DNA of 64,000 nt, from contig NZ_CP089925.1 of NCBI RefSeq assembly GCF_021284745.1, positions 1,240,001-1,304,000 of the forward strand. Reading direction: 5' to 3'. The notes beneath the pieces were generated by a model that saw only the letters and a list, made by a program, of their open reading frames with translations, was not told the origin of the DNA and did not search any database. How positions within the stretch are numbered: the first letter of the stretch is position 1; each line of letters opens with the position of its first letter. Shown here one piece after another: positions 45,105 to 59,246 of this stretch. This DNA comes from Lysobacter sp. KIS68-7 (GTDB lineage Bacteria; Pseudomonadota; Gammaproteobacteria; Xanthomonadales; Xanthomonadaceae). The translations under genes and the position numbers were made by a program.

Positions 45105-46001
45105 ATGGACTCCCCCGCCCAAACCCACGATCGCCGTCGCCTCCACGCGATCTTCCTGATGCTCGCCGCCGTGATGTGCTTCGCGCTGATGGATTCGGTG
45201 CTGAAGACGCTGTCGGCGCACTATCCGCCTTTCCAGGTGGCGACTTTGCGCGGCGCTTCCTCGCTGCCGATCGTCCTCGCATGGGCCCTGGCCACAGGCG
45301 GCATCAAGCCGCTCGTGCAGGTCCGCTGGGGCCTGCACCTGTTCCGCGGCCTGCTCGGCATCCTGATGATGGTGAGCTTCATCTACGCGCTGCGCACGCT
45401 GCCGCTGTCGACGACGTATTCGATCTTCTTCGTCGCGCCCCTGCTGATCACCGCGATGTCGGTGCCCTTCCTCGGCGAGAAGGTCGGCCCGCGCCGCTGG
45501 ATCGCGATCGGCATCGGCCTGCTCGGTGTGCTCGTCGTGTTGCGCCCGACGGGCGAGGGCGTGCTGACCCTCGCGGGACTCGCCGTGCTCGTTTCCGCGC
45601 TGGCCTACGCGATCTCCGCGATCACCGTGCGCCTGCTCGCGAAGACCGATTCGGTGCAGGCGATGATGGTCTGGTTGCTGCTGCTGATGGCGGTGGGTGC
45701 GGGCATCCTCGCGTATCCGGAATGGAAGCCCATCGACGCGGCGCACCTGCCCTTGATCGCAGGTCTCGGTGTCGCGGGTGCGTTGGGGCAATACGCGATC
45801 ACGCTGGCGTTCAAGTGGGGCGAGGCGTCGCTGATCGCGCCGCTGGAATACACCGCGCTCGTGTGGGGCGTGTGCCTGGACCTCGCCATCTGGGGCGTGC
45901 TGCCCGACAAGGTCACGTGGATCGGCGCGGCGATCATCGTGACGAGCGGCCTGTACCTGCTGCGTCGCGAGAAGGTGCACGCCGAGGCCGAACATCCCTG
46001 A
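45105..46001 (+). CDS. DMT-superfamily (EamA) transporter
   Basis: A protein of 298 residues with ten membrane helices arranged as two EamA repeats: residues 12-145 begin LHAIFLMLAAVMCFALMDSV, and the second starts near LAGLAVLVSALAYAISAITV with PLEYTALVWGVCLDLAIWG. Such proteins export metabolites, often amino acids or drugs; the substrate is unknown. A strong bidirectional terminator follows. Confidence 0.88.
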   Translation: MDSPAQTHDRRRLHAIFLMLAAVMCFALMDSVLKTLSAHYPPFQVATLRGASSLPIVLAWALATGGIKPLVQVRWGLHLFRGLLGILMMVSFIYALRTLPLSTTYSIFFVAPLLITAMSVPFLGEKVGPRRWIAIGIGLLGVLVVLRPTGEGVLTLAGLAVLVSALAYAISAITVRLLAKTDSVQAMMVWLLLLMAVGAGILAYPEWKPIDAAHLPLIAGLGVAGALGQYAITLAFKWGEASLIAPLEYTALVWGVCLDLAIWGVLPDKVTWIGAAIIVTSGLYLLRREKVHAEAEHP

Positions 46002-46002
46002 A

Positions 46003-46030
46003 AAAAGGAAACGGGCCCGAAGGCCCGTTT
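46003..46030. terminator. bidirectional rho-independent terminator
   Basis: A 9-base-pair stem, AAACGGGCC/GGCCCGTTT, with a CGAA tetraloop. On the minus strand it is followed by TTCCTTTTTT, so it terminates the OmpW gene well; on the plus strand TTTCGTT makes it a weaker terminator for the DMT gene. Confidence 0.85.
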
Positions 46031-46047
46031 CGTTCACGTCGCTCCGA

Positions 46048-46689
46048 TCAGAAGCGCGTACCGATGCCCACGCCCACGACCCACGGATCGAGGCGCAGCG
46101 ACTCACCGGTCCTGTTGCCGTTGAGACTCACGTCCGAATCGCCGTACATGTAGCGCGCATCGGCGCGCGCGAACCAGCGATCGGTGACGTTGAAGTCCAC
46201 GCCCGCGCTCGCGATCGCGCCCTTCGGCGTGCTGAAGCCGACGTGCTGGCCGCCCGCGACGGTGGGATCGAAGGACTCGCTGTCGATGTTCGCCTGGTAA
46301 TAGCCCAGGCCCACGTAGGGGCGGATCGGCTGCGCGGCCTGGCCGAAGTGGTACTGGCCGCTCACGGCGATCGGCTGCTGTTTCAACCTGCCGCGCGTGC
46401 CGTTCGACAGGTTCACGTCCTGCTCGAACTTGTCGGCGCCCCACAGTTCCACCGCGATGTTGTCGGTGGCGAACCAGCTGCCCGACACCGTGGCCGCGCC
46501 GCTGCCGTCGAGATCCGCTTCGCTGCCGGCGACGTTGCCCGGATTCGTCTTGGGGATCTGGTGCGCGTAGCCGATCGTCGCGTTCCAGCGATGCGGCGTG
46601 GCGTTGGAAGAGGTGTTGTCCTGCGCAAAGGCGACAGGCGTGGCGGCCGCGGCCGCAAGGATCAGGGCAATCGAAAGGGTGTTGCGCAT
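46048..46689 (-). CDS. OmpW-family outer-membrane protein
   Basis: A protein of 213 residues. A signal peptide (1-22, ending AFA) precedes an eight-strand barrel with alternating strands (ATVSGSWFATDNIAVELWGA, PIAVSGQYHFG, RPYVGLGYYQAN) and a terminal phenylalanine in GIGTRF, the outer-membrane insertion signal. OmpW proteins form narrow channels for hydrophobic solutes. GAGGAGAG precedes the ATG. Ends on a strong terminator. Confidence 0.9.
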   Translation of the reverse strand: MRNTLSIALILAAAAATPVAFAQDNTSSNATPHRWNATIGYAHQIPKTNPGNVAGSEADLDGSGAATVSGSWFATDNIAVELWGADKFEQDVNLSNGTRGRLKQQPIAVSGQYHFGQAAQPIRPYVGLGYYQANIDSESFDPTVAGGQHVGFSTPKGAIASAGVDFNVTDRWFARADARYMYGDSDVSLNGNRTGESLRLDPWVVGVGIGTRF

Positions 46690-46869
46690 GTGTTGCTCTC
46701 CTCGTTGTGTTCTTGGCCCCGGGGAGATGGGGCGGCGCCATCCTCCACGGAGGCGCATGAACCGCAACGGGTATGGCAACCACGCGCTGCGTCATCGAAG
46801 GCGAATATTCACCGCAGGCTAATCTCGATGACGCAGCGTTCAGCGACGTCGCTCAGCGCGACGCCGCGT

Positions 46870-47130
46870 TCACGCTTCTTTGGAGGGGTGTGCAACGACC
46901 ACGATGGTGTCGAACGTGACATAGCGGAAGTTCGACGGGGCCTGCTTCGCAGCGGAAGGAACGGCCGGCGTCACCGGCGCCGAATGCGTCGCAGGGGCTT
47001 TGTGGCATTCGTTGATCGAGGCTTGCTTTTGCTGCGGCACGGATACGGCACCGACGCCGCCGACGGCCAGCAGGCTCAACGCCATCGCACCACGCCACAG
47101 CACATGTTGTACGGAGTACGGGGAGTACAT
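46870..47130 (-). CDS. small membrane-anchored protein of unknown function
   Basis: A protein of 86 residues with one hydrophobic helix (GAMALSLLAVGGVGAVSVP), a Pro/Ala-rich region and the end FRYVTFDTIVVVAHPSKEA. The VVVVAHP-type end resembles other small Xanthomonadaceae exported proteins I cannot name. The ATG at 47130 is preferred over one 12 codons upstream, based on length before the helix. 180 bases with no gene separate it from the OmpW gene. Confidence 0.5.
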   Translation of the reverse strand: MYSPYSVQHVLWRGAMALSLLAVGGVGAVSVPQQKQASINECHKAPATHSAPVTPAVPSAAKQAPSNFRYVTFDTIVVVAHPSKEA

Positions 47131-47212
47131 GACCTGGACCTCGTGTGGTTCGGGGGGACCACGCAATGGAAGATGCGCCTTGTTCGCGAATGGTTGCAGT
47201 CGATGAAGTCAC

Positions 47213-47228
47213 CATGACGTCAGTCATG
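47213..47228. promoter_or_regulatory. inverted repeat in divergent intergenic region
   Basis: CATGAC/GTCATG with GTCA between, containing the 8-base palindrome TGACGTCA. It sits between the divergent small membrane protein and DUF2884 genes, so it is a candidate operator. Confidence 0.3.
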
Positions 47229-47307
47229 CCATCGACCGGCACGTGCGAATTCAGGCACGCGCGTTGCATGATCCGGCCATACCGAAAGGACGATGAGGGG
47301 CAGGACG

Positions 47308-48078
47308 ATGCGTGGCATGAAGCTTGCGGTTTCGACGGGTCTTGCGGCCGCTGCGTTGTGCGGTGCGGCAAGCGCGAAGGACCTGGAGTGCGACGTCAAC
47401 AGCGACTACGACCTCAGCCTGACGTCGAAGTCGGTCATCCTCACCCGCCCGGCCGAGAAGACCGGGACCCCGCGCGCCATCGTCATGCGCGACGGCCGCA
47501 TGTTCGTCGACGACGCCTGGGTGAAGCTGACGCCCGAGGACAGCAAGCGCATTGCCGAGTACGAAAAGACCGTCCGCGCTGCAATGCCGCTGGCCCAGCA
47601 GATCGGCCGCGACGCGGCGGATATCGCCTTCACCGCGCTCGGTGAAGTCGCCGCCGGCCTCAGCGCGCACCCGGACACCACCCAGGCCCACCTCGACAAG
47701 GCGCGCAAGGAACTCGACGCACGCCTCGCACATGCGATCACGCCAAATCGTTTCAGCGGCAACGATCTTGGCAAGGGCATTGCCCACGCCATCTCCGAAG
47801 TCCTGCCGGTGGTGATCGGGGACATCGTGGGCGGCGCGGTGTCGGCCGCCTTCAGCGGCGACACGGCGCGCCTGGAGCGCATGAACAACCTCGACAAGGA
47901 GATCGAGCGCCGCGTGCAGCCGCGCGCGGACCAGCTGGAAGTGCGCGCCGAATCGCTCTGCCGCCAGATGGAATCGCTGGACACGCTCGACAACGGCCTC
48001 GTGTATCGACTGCCCGACGGCCGCCGCCTGGATCTCATCGACGCCACGGTCCGCCCGCGCCAGATCACCACGCGCTGA
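47308..48078 (+). CDS. YggN-like (DUF2884) exported protein
   Basis: A protein of about 256 residues. A signal peptide (MKLAVSTGLAAAALCGAASA) precedes DLECDVNSDYDLSLTSKSVI and MRDGRMFVDDAWVKLTPEDS, the DUF2884 signature. The middle, VLPVVIGDIVGGAVSAAFSG, is glycine-rich. The periplasmic role is unknown. I start at 47308 behind GAGGGGCAGGA; ATGs at 47293 and 47317 are in the same frame. A terminator follows. Confidence 0.8.
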   Translation: MRGMKLAVSTGLAAAALCGAASAKDLECDVNSDYDLSLTSKSVILTRPAEKTGTPRAIVMRDGRMFVDDAWVKLTPEDSKRIAEYEKTVRAAMPLAQQIGRDAADIAFTALGEVAAGLSAHPDTTQAHLDKARKELDARLAHAITPNRFSGNDLGKGIAHAISEVLPVVIGDIVGGAVSAAFSGDTARLERMNNLDKEIERRVQPRADQLEVRAESLCRQMESLDTLDNGLVYRLPDGRRLDLIDATVRPRQITTR

Positions 48079-48126
48079 CCTGCTCCCCACTCTGGCGCCG
48101 GCCTGCCGCCGTCGCCATTCCCCCAC

Positions 48127-48155
48127 CGCCCGCGCCCCCACGCGGGCGTTTTTTT
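48127..48155 (+). terminator. rho-independent terminator
   Basis: An 8-base-pair stem, CGCCCGCG/CGCGGGCG, with a six-base loop, directly followed by TTTTTTT. It separates the DUF2884 gene from the dehydrogenase operon. Confidence 0.9.
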
Positions 48156-48195
48156 GCACAATAGACGGCCAACCCCATCTGCACGGAAGTCCCCC

Positions 48196-49593
48196 ATGGC
48201 CGGTCCCCAGGAAGCGCGCGTTCCCGACATCGGTGGTTATGACGATGTCCCGGTGATCGAATTGCTGGTGGCCGTGGGTGATCGCGTGAAGCAGGACCAG
48301 GGGCTGGTCACGCTGGAATCGGACAAGGCGACGATGGAAGTGCCCGCGCCGTTCGCAGGCACGATCAAGGAATTGAAGGTGAAGATCGGCGACAAGTTGT
48401 CGGAAGGCAGCATTGTTGCGTTGATCGAAGCCGAAGGCGAAGCGGCGGCTGCGAAGCCTGCAACGGAAGCGAAGCCTGCCGCGGAAGCAAAGCCTGCCGC
48501 TGAAGCGAAGCCTGCTGCGCCCGCACCGGAACAGAAGGCCGCGCCCGCGCCGGCACCCGCCGCGCCGACGACGCAGGCCGCAACGCTCGACAGCAAGCCC
48601 GGCATCGATGCAGAAGCGCTGCCGCCGCGCACGCCGCCCGTCGCGTTCGACGCCGACGCGCTGATGCCCGGCAAGGTGCCCTACGCCAGCCCCGCCGTGC
48701 GCCTGTTCGCGCGCGAGCTTGGCGTGGACCTGATGCAAGTGCAGGGCAGCGGCCGCAACAACCGCATCGAAAAGGACGACGTGCAGCAGTTCGTGAAGCG
48801 CGCGCTGTCCGGTGGCGTGCCTGCCGCCGCGGGCGCCGCGCCTGCCGGAGGTGGCCTGCACCTGCTGCCGTGGCCGACGATCGACTTCTCCAAGTTCGGC
48901 GAAGTCGAACACAAGGCGCTCACGCGCATCCAGAAGATTTCCGGCGCGAACCTCGCGCGCAACTGGGCGATGATCCCGCACGTCACGCAGCACGACGATG
49001 CCGACATCACGGAGCTCGAAGCGCTGCGCGTGCAGCTCAACAAGGAAAACGAGAAGAGCGGCCTGAAGCTGACGATGCTCGCCTTCCTGATGAAGGCGTC
49101 GGTCGTCGCGCTGCAGAAGTACCCGAACTTCAATGCCTCGCTCGATGCGAGCGGCGAGAACCTCACGCTCAAGAAGTACTTCCACATCGGCTTCGCCGCC
49201 GACACGCCGAACGGCCTGGTCGTGCCGGTGGTGCGCGATGTCGACAAGAAGGGCGTGTTCCAGATCGCGAAGGAAACCTCCGAACTCGCCGCGAAGGCGC
49301 GCGACGGCAAGCTCTCGCCGGCGGACATGAGCGGCGGCTGCTTCTCGATCAGCTCGCTCGGCGGCATCGGCGGCACGAAGTTCACGCCGATCGTCAATGC
49401 GCCCGAGGTTGCGATCCTCGGTGTGTCGAAGTCGGCGATGCGCCCGGTGTGGGCCGGCAAGCAGTTCGAACCGCGCCTGGTCCTCCCGCTCTCGCTGAGC
49501 TACGACCACCGCGTGATCGACGGCGCCGCCGCCGCGCGCTTCACCGCGTTCCTCGCGCAACTGCTCGGCGACATGCGCCGGGCGATGCTGTAA
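48196..49593 (+). CDS. aceF: dihydrolipoyllysine-residue acetyltransferase (pyruvate dehydrogenase E2)
   Basis: A protein of 465 residues. One lipoyl domain (residues 1-80; lipoylated lysine in [10 protein letters not shown]) is followed by a flexible Ala/Pro linker with repeated EAKPA units, a peripheral-subunit-binding domain (YASPAVRLFARELGVDLMQV) and a catalytic domain (residues ~230-465, LSLSYDHRVIDGAAAARFTA with the active His and Asp). It transfers acetyl groups to CoA in the cytoplasm. No E1 gene (aceE) is visible. The E3 gene follows 12 bases after the stop. Confidence 0.95.
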   Translation: MAGPQEARVPDIGGYDDVPVIELLVAVGDRVKQDQGLVTLESDKATMEVPAPFAGTIKELKVKIGDKLSEGSIVALIEAEGEAAAAKPATEAKPAAEAKPAAEAKPAAPAPEQKAAPAPAPAAPTTQAATLDSKPGIDAEALPPRTPPVAFDADALMPGKVPYASPAVRLFARELGVDLMQVQGSGRNNRIEKDDVQQFVKRALSGGVPAAAGAAPAGGGLHLLPWPTIDFSKFGEVEHKALTRIQKISGANLARNWAMIPHVTQHDDADITELEALRVQLNKENEKSGLKLTMLAFLMKASVVALQKYPNFNASLDASGENLTLKKYFHIGFAADTPNGLVVPVVRDVDKKGVFQIAKETSELAAKARDGKLSPADMSGGCFSISSLGGIGGTKFTPIVNAPEVAILGVSKSAMRPVWAGKQFEPRLVLPLSLSYDHRVIDGAAAARFTAFLAQLLGDMRRAML

Positions 49594-49605
49594 GGGGGCG
49601 CGGAC

Positions 49606-51423
49606 ATGGCACGCACTGAAGTCAAAGTCCCCGACATCGGCGGTTACGACGACGTCCCGGTGATCGAGTTGCTCGTCGCCGTCGGCGACGTGGTGAAGCA
49701 GGACCAGGGACTGGTCACGCTCGAATCGGACAAGGCGACGATGGAAGTCCCCTCGTCGGTCGCGGGCAAGATCGTCGAATTGAAGGTGAAGATCGGCGAC
49801 AAGTTGTCGGAAGGCAGCGTCGTGGCGATCGTCGAAGCCGAAGGTGCAACGGACGCGAAGCCTGCCGCCGCTGCGCCTGCAAAGGCCGAAGCGCCCAAGC
49901 CGGCCGCGCCTGCACCCGCCGCGCCCGCGCATCCCGCCCCCGTCACGCCTTCCCCCGCCGAACCCGTGCAGGCCGGCCCCGCGCCCGCCGCCGCCACCGG
50001 ACGCAAGGCCGACGTCGAATGCGAGATCGTCGTCATCGGATCCGGCCCCGGCGGTTACAACGCCGCGTTCCGCGCCGCCGACCTCAACATGGACACGGTG
50101 ATCGTCGAACGCTACGCCACGCTCGGCGGCGTGTGCCTCAACGTCGGCTGCATTCCGTCGAAGGCGCTGCTGCACGCCGCGGCCGTCGTCGACGAAGCCG
50201 CGCACGCGAAGGATTTCGGCATCACCTTCGGTGCGCCGAAGATCGATCTCGACATGCTGCGCAAGTACAAGGACAAGGTGGTCGGCACGCTCACGAAGGG
50301 CCTGGCCGGCATGGGCAAGCAGCGCAAGGTGCGCACGGTGCAGGGCACGGCGAAGTTCGTGTCGCCCAACGAGCTCGAGATCGCGGGCGAGGGCGGTGCG
50401 ACGCAGTTGCTGAAATTCAAGTTCTGCATCATCGCCGCGGGTTCGCAGCCGGTGAAGCTGCCGTCCTTCGACTGGAAGGACAAGCGCGTCATGGATTCCA
50501 CCGATGCGCTGGAGCTCGCCGAGATCCCGAAGACGCTGCTCGTCGTGGGCGGCGGCATCATCGGCCTGGAAATGGCCACGGTGTTCCGCGCGCTCGGCAG
50601 TGAAGTCACCGTCGTCGAACTGCTGGACCAGCTGATGCCGGGCGCCGACCTCGACCTGGTCAAGCCACTCGCCGCGCGTTTGAAGAAGCAGGGCGTTTCG
50701 GTGCACCTGAAGACGAAGGTCACCGCGAGCGAAGCGAAGAAGGACGGGATCTCCGTCACCTTCGAAGGCGAGAGCATTCCGGAGCGCAAGAGTTACGACC
50801 GCGTGCTCGTTGCCGTGGGCCGCAGCGCGAACGGCAACAAGCTCGATGCCGCGAAGGCCGGCGTCAACGTCACCGAACGCGGCTTCATCCCCGTCGACAA
50901 GCAGATGCGCACCAACGTGCCGCACATCTTCGCGATCGGCGATCTCGTCGGTAACCCGATGCTCGCGCACAAGGCCTCGCACGAAGGACGGCTTGCGGCG
51001 GAAGTCGCCAGCGGCATGAAGCGCGAGTGGGTCGCGCGCGTGATTCCGTCGGTGGCCTACACCGATCCGGAGATCGCGTGGGTCGGCGTGACCGAGAGCG
51101 AAGCCGCGGCGAAGGGCTTGCACGTCGGCGTGGGCAAGTTCCCGTGGGCCGCGAGCGGCCGCGCGATCGGCATCGATCGCACCGAAGGCTTCACCAAGCT
51201 CGTGTTCGACGAAGCCACGCATCGCGTCATCGGCGGCGGCATCGTCGGCGTGCACGCAGGCGATCTCATCAGTGAGATCGCGCTCGCGATCGAGATGGGC
51301 GCCGAAGCCGGCGACATCGGCGCGACGATCCATCCGCATCCGACGTTGAGCGAGTCGGTCGGCATGGCCGCCGAAGTCTACGAAGGCACCGTCACTGATC
51401 TTTACGTGCCGAAGAAGAAGTAG
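49606..51423 (+). CDS. lpdA: dihydrolipoyl dehydrogenase with N-terminal lipoyl domain (E3)
   Basis: A protein of 605 residues. A lipoyl domain (residues 1-80) very like that of AceF and an Ala/Pro linker precede a normal E3 flavoprotein: FAD site [18 protein letters not shown], redox disulfide [18 protein letters not shown] site [17 protein letters not shown] and the C-terminal active histidine in [11 protein letters not shown]. It reoxidises lipoyl groups with NAD+. Lipoyl-bearing E3 subunits are known in Xanthomonas and Neisseria-type complexes. Co-transcribed with aceF. Confidence 0.95.
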   Translation: MARTEVKVPDIGGYDDVPVIELLVAVGDVVKQDQGLVTLESDKATMEVPSSVAGKIVELKVKIGDKLSEGSVVAIVEAEGATDAKPAAAAPAKAEAPKPAAPAPAAPAHPAPVTPSPAEPVQAGPAPAAATGRKADVECEIVVIGSGPGGYNAAFRAADLNMDTVIVERYATLGGVCLNVGCIPSKALLHAAAVVDEAAHAKDFGITFGAPKIDLDMLRKYKDKVVGTLTKGLAGMGKQRKVRTVQGTAKFVSPNELEIAGEGGATQLLKFKFCIIAAGSQPVKLPSFDWKDKRVMDSTDALELAEIPKTLLVVGGGIIGLEMATVFRALGSEVTVVELLDQLMPGADLDLVKPLAARLKKQGVSVHLKTKVTASEAKKDGISVTFEGESIPERKSYDRVLVAVGRSANGNKLDAAKAGVNVTERGFIPVDKQMRTNVPHIFAIGDLVGNPMLAHKASHEGRLAAEVASGMKREWVARVIPSVAYTDPEIAWVGVTESEAAAKGLHVGVGKFPWAASGRAIGIDRTEGFTKLVFDEATHRVIGGGIVGVHAGDLISEIALAIEMGAEAGDIGATIHPHPTLSESVGMAAEVYEGTVTDLYVPKKK

Positions 51424-51440
51424 TCGCTTGTGCAAAAGGC

Positions 51441-51471
51441 GAAGCCCCGACGCGACTGGCGCCGGGGCTTC
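51441..51471 (+). terminator. hairpin after lpdA
   Basis: A 9-base-pair stem, GAAGCCCCG/CGGGGCTTC, with a 13-base loop, eighteen bases after the stop. There is no T-run. The rest of the 280-base gap up to atpI (51424-51702) shows no gene and should hold the atp promoter, which I could not pin down. Confidence 0.5.
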
Positions 51472-51702
51472 AGGAGCCGCCGCGAGGACCGACGAGGAAG
51501 TAGCGGCGGGCTCGCGATCAAAGACCCGGGCGCCCGCGCAAAAGTTTCCGGTGGCGCCCCGACCTCCTCATTCATCGGCCTAAACCACTGATTTCCCGTG
51601 GTTCCGGCGGTTGCCCGTCGGGGAGGCGGCCCGCTATACTTTCGCGGCTTCGCAGGGCGGTTTTGTCCTGCAGCCCCTGCCAACTCCCCCGGATCCACGC
51701 GC

Positions 51703-53254
<1,552 letters not shown>

Positions 53255-53260
53255 TCCGTC

Positions 53261-53318
53261 GCGCGGGCCTCGCGGCCCGCGCCGACGCGCAAAGGGTGTC
53301 GCGGCATCGTGCCGCGAC
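53261..53318 (+). promoter_or_regulatory. two intercistronic hairpins between atpE and atpF
   Basis: Hairpin one: GCGCGGGCC/GGCCCGCGC, 9 base pairs with loop TCGC (53261-53282). Hairpin two: GTCGCGGCA/TGCCGCGAC, 9 base pairs with loop TCG (53298-53318). Neither has a T-run. They could block 3' degradation and raise the relative amount of atpE mRNA. Confidence 0.6.
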
Positions 53319-53342
53319 GCCGAACGATTCGCAGGGCACGAA

Positions 53343-53816
53343 ATGAATCCGACCTACATCACCTTTATTGGCCAGATGCTGTCGTTCGCGATCCTCATCT
53401 GGTTCACGGTCAAGTTCATCTGGCCGCCGATGATGAAAGCGATCGAGGAACGCCAGCAGAAGATCGCTGAAGGCCTCGCCGCTGCCGATCGCAGCCAGAA
53501 GGACCTCGCCCAGGCGCAGGACAAGGTCAACGACGCGCTGAAGGAAGCGCGCTCGAAGGCCAACGAGATCATCGAGCAGGCCCACACCCGCGCGAACCAG
53601 ATCATCGACCAGGCGAAGAACGACGCCGTCGCCGAAGCCAACCGCCAGAAGGCGCTGGCTGAAGCCGAAATCGCCGCGGCCGCCAACCGTGCGAAGGAAG
53701 AGCTGCGCAAGCAGGTGTCCTCGCTCGCCGTCACCGGCGCGGAGAAGCTGCTCAAGCGCGAGATCGACGCCAACGCCCACAAGGCGCTGATCGACGACCT
53801 GGCCGCGCAGCTCTGA
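53343..53816 (+). CDS. atpF: ATP synthase Fo subunit b
   Basis: A protein of 157 residues. One N-terminal membrane helix ([20 protein letters not shown]) is followed by a long charged helix ([20 protein letters not shown] onward) that dimerises as the peripheral stalk. Length and layout are normal. Stop is 10 bases from atpH. Confidence 0.95.
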   Translation: MNPTYITFIGQMLSFAILIWFTVKFIWPPMMKAIEERQQKIAEGLAAADRSQKDLAQAQDKVNDALKEARSKANEIIEQAHTRANQIIDQAKNDAVAEANRQKALAEAEIAAAANRAKEELRKQVSSLAVTGAEKLLKREIDANAHKALIDDLAAQL

Positions 53817-53826
53817 GGACGCATCG

Positions 53827-54363
53827 ATGAGCCAGGCCCTGACCCTCGCCCGCCCCTATGCCCGCGCCGCGTTCTCGCTGGCGCGCGACGCTGGTGCGCT
53901 CGCCGGTTGGTCCGACGCGCTCGGCTTCGCCGCGCGCGTTTCGGCCGATCCGCAGGTCGCCGCGGTGCTCGGCCATCCGGCGCTGACGACGAACGACGCC
54001 GTCACGCTGCTGGCCCCGCCGTCGGCATCGATCGACACCGAAGCGTTCGCACGCTTCATCGGCCTGCTCGCCGACAACCGCCGCCTGCCGCTGCTGCCGG
54101 AAATCGCCGGCCTGTTCGACGAGCTGCGCTTCGAAGCCGAACGCGTCGTCAAGGCGCGCGTCACCTCCGCCACGGCGCTGCCGGCGAGCGAACTCGACAC
54201 CATCAAGGCCGCGCTGCGCAAGCGCTTCGGCCGCGAAGTGGAAGTCGAGACCGCCGTCGACGAGAACCTGATCGGCGGCGCGGTGATCGACGCCGGCGAC
54301 GTGGTCATCGACGGCTCGCTCCGCGGCAAGCTCGGTCGCCTCCAGGCCGCGCTGTCCAACTAA
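53827..54363 (+). CDS. atpH: ATP synthase F1 subunit delta
   Basis: A protein of 178 residues: LTLARPYARAAFSLARDAGA at the start and VDENLIGGAVIDAGDVVIDG with SLRGKLGRLQAAL at the end match the OSCP/delta family, which links the stalk to the alpha3beta3 head. Normal length. Confidence 0.95.
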   Translation: MSQALTLARPYARAAFSLARDAGALAGWSDALGFAARVSADPQVAAVLGHPALTTNDAVTLLAPPSASIDTEAFARFIGLLADNRRLPLLPEIAGLFDELRFEAERVVKARVTSATALPASELDTIKAALRKRFGREVEVETAVDENLIGGAVIDAGDVVIDGSLRGKLGRLQAALSN

Positions 54364-54414
54364 GTATTCATCTGCAAACGCCGGCGGCGACGTCGGCAAC
54401 CTCGGGAAAAAGAC

Positions 54415-55965
<1,551 letters not shown>

Positions 55966-55994
55966 TCGAACGGCATTAGGCAGGAGAGCAGTCG

Positions 55995-56858
55995 ATGGCA
56001 GGCGGTCGCGAAATCAAAACCAAGATCAAGAGCGTGCAGAACACCCGCAAGGTGACGCGCGCGCTCGAGATGGTCTCGGCCTCGAAGATCCGCAAGGCGC
56101 AGGAGCGCATGAAGGCTTCGCGCCCGTATGCGCGTGCGATGAAGCAGGTCATCGGCCACCTCGCGCAGGCGAACTCCGAGTACCGCCACCCGTACCTGGT
56201 GGAACGCGCGAACGTGAAGCGCGTGGGTTACGTCGTGGTCTCGTCGGATCGTGGCCTGGCCGGCGGCCTGAACAACAACCTGTTCCGCAAGCTGCTGGGC
56301 GAGTTCCGCCAGTGGCAGCAGCAGGGCGTCGAGGTCGACGTGGTGACCATCGGCCAGAAGGCGTCGGTGTTCTTCCGTCGCATCAAGGTCGGCATGCTCG
56401 CTTCGGTCACGCACCTGGGCGACGTGCCGCACGTGGAACAGCTGGTGGGCGTCATCAAGGTGATGCTCGACCACTACTCCAACGGTTCGGTCGACAAGGT
56501 GTTCCTCGCCTACAACGACTTCGTCAACACGATGACGCAGAAGGCGACGTTCGACCAGTTGCTGCCGCTGCCGGCGTCGGAGACGCAGGTCGCCAAGCAC
56601 GACTGGGACTACCTGTACGAACCGGACGCCGAGGCCGTGCTGGAGCACGTGCTGACGCGCTACATCGAATCGCTGGTGTACCAGGCGGTCATGGAAAACG
56701 TGGCCTCCGAACATGCCGCGCGCATGGTGGCGATGAAGGCCGCGTCCGACAACGCCACCAAGCTGATCGGCACGCTGAACCTCGTCTACAACAAGGCGCG
56801 CCAGGCGGCGATCACGCAAGAAATCTCCGAAATCGTGGGCGGTGCTGCCGCGGTGTAA
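55995..56858 (+). CDS. atpG: ATP synthase F1 subunit gamma
   Basis: A protein of 287 residues. The start [20 protein letters not shown] and the end [20 protein letters not shown] with [12 protein letters not shown] are the conserved coiled-coil parts of the rotor shaft. AGGAGAG precedes the ATG. Confidence 0.96.
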   Translation: MAGGREIKTKIKSVQNTRKVTRALEMVSASKIRKAQERMKASRPYARAMKQVIGHLAQANSEYRHPYLVERANVKRVGYVVVSSDRGLAGGLNNNLFRKLLGEFRQWQQQGVEVDVVTIGQKASVFFRRIKVGMLASVTHLGDVPHVEQLVGVIKVMLDHYSNGSVDKVFLAYNDFVNTMTQKATFDQLLPLPASETQVAKHDWDYLYEPDAEAVLEHVLTRYIESLVYQAVMENVASEHAARMVAMKAASDNATKLIGTLNLVYNKARQAAITQEISEIVGGAAAV

Positions 56859-58313
<1,455 letters not shown>

Positions 58314-58325
58314 GGAGTTCCTGGC

Positions 58326-58751
58326 ATGGCATCCACCATCCGCTGCGACATCGTCAGCGCCGAAGCGGAAATCTTCCGCGGCGAAGCCGAACTGATCGTC
58401 GCCACCGGTGAGCTGGGCGAGCTCGGCATCGCGCCGAAGCACGCCCCGCTGATCACGCGTCTGAAGCCGGGCAAGGTCGTCGTGACCCTGCCGGGCGGTG
58501 AAAAGCTCGACTTCGCCATTTCCGGCGGCATCCTCGAAGTGCAGCCGCAGGTCGTCACCGTCCTCGCCGACACCGCGGTGCGCGCGCAGGACATCGACGA
58601 AGCTGCGGTCCGCGCCGCGAAGGAAGAGGCCGAGCGCATCCTGTCCCGCCGCGGCGAAGCGATGGAAATCGCCGAAGCCCAGGCCAAGCTCGCCGAAGTC
58701 ACGGCGCAGCTGCAGGCGCTGGAACGCCTCCGCAAGAACCTCAAGCACTGA
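58326..58751 (+). CDS. atpC: ATP synthase F1 subunit epsilon
   Basis: A protein of 141 residues. A beta-barrel N-terminal domain ([39 protein letters not shown]) and a two-helix C-terminal domain ([20 protein letters not shown]) that can inhibit hydrolysis. Last gene of the operon; a terminator follows. Confidence 0.95.
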   Translation: MASTIRCDIVSAEAEIFRGEAELIVATGELGELGIAPKHAPLITRLKPGKVVVTLPGGEKLDFAISGGILEVQPQVVTVLADTAVRAQDIDEAAVRAAKEEAERILSRRGEAMEIAEAQAKLAEVTAQLQALERLRKNLKH

Positions 58752-58774
58752 GGTTCGCGCCAAGCGAAACGAAG

Positions 58775-58800
58775 AACGCCGGCCTCGCGCCGGCGTTTTT
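58775..58800 (+). terminator. rho-independent terminator of the atp operon
   Basis: A 9-base-pair stem, AACGCCGGC/GCCGGCGTT, with a five-base loop, running into TTTTT. Confidence 0.9.
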
Positions 58801-58814
58801 CATTTCCGGTTTGC

Positions 58815-59198
58815 TTACTTCCGATAGACCCAGTGCCGCGAGAGCAGGAAGCCCACCACGCCGAGCACGAATTCCACGCCGCCCTTCGCCAGCCAGGCCC
58901 ACTTCAGCCCGAAGTGCGCGTCGATGGCGCCCATCGACAGCGTGCTGACCGTCGTGGTGCACACCCACATGGAGATGAAACGCACCAGCTGCGTCCGCCC
59001 CACGGCCGTATGGTCCGCGGCGAAGGTGAACTTGCCATTGAGCCAGTAGCCAAGCAACGCCCCAGCGACGCGCCCGAGGATGTTGGCCAGCTCGATGATC
59101 ATCCCCCAGTGGCTGAGGAGGACCATGACGGCCCAGTCGACCAGCCATTGCACGCCGCCGATGATCAGATAGCCGCGTGCGTGTCGACCTAGCGTCAT
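58815..59198 (-). CDS. GtrA-family membrane protein
   Basis: A protein of 127 residues with four membrane helices (YLIIGGVQWLVDWAVMVLL, ILGRVAGALLGYWLNGKFTF, ISMWVCTTTVSTLSMGAI, GVEFVLGVVGFLLSRHWVY). The GYWLNGKFTF and LLSRHWVYR motifs are typical of GtrA/PF04138 proteins, proposed to flip lipid-linked sugars. An upstream in-frame ATG at 59228 would add ten residues. It is convergent with the atp operon and divergent from glmU. Confidence 0.88.
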   Translation of the reverse strand: MTLGRHARGYLIIGGVQWLVDWAVMVLLSHWGMIIELANILGRVAGALLGYWLNGKFTFAADHTAVGRTQLVRFISMWVCTTTVSTLSMGAIDAHFGLKWAWLAKGGVEFVLGVVGFLLSRHWVYRK

Positions 59199-59246
59199 CC
59201 GGGAGCCGTGAGGGAGGGGGCGACGCATCCTAACAGCGGGCGCCGT

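Noticed and set aside
47215-47222. TGACGTCA as a specific regulator site
   Set aside because: An 8-base palindrome alone is too short to name a regulator; it is kept only as part of a low-confidence inverted repeat.
47251-51435. A 4.2 kb open frame on the minus strand across aceF and lpdA
   Set aside because: It is antisense to two clear enzymes; long antisense frames are expected where third codon positions are mostly G or C. The translation has no recognisable domain.
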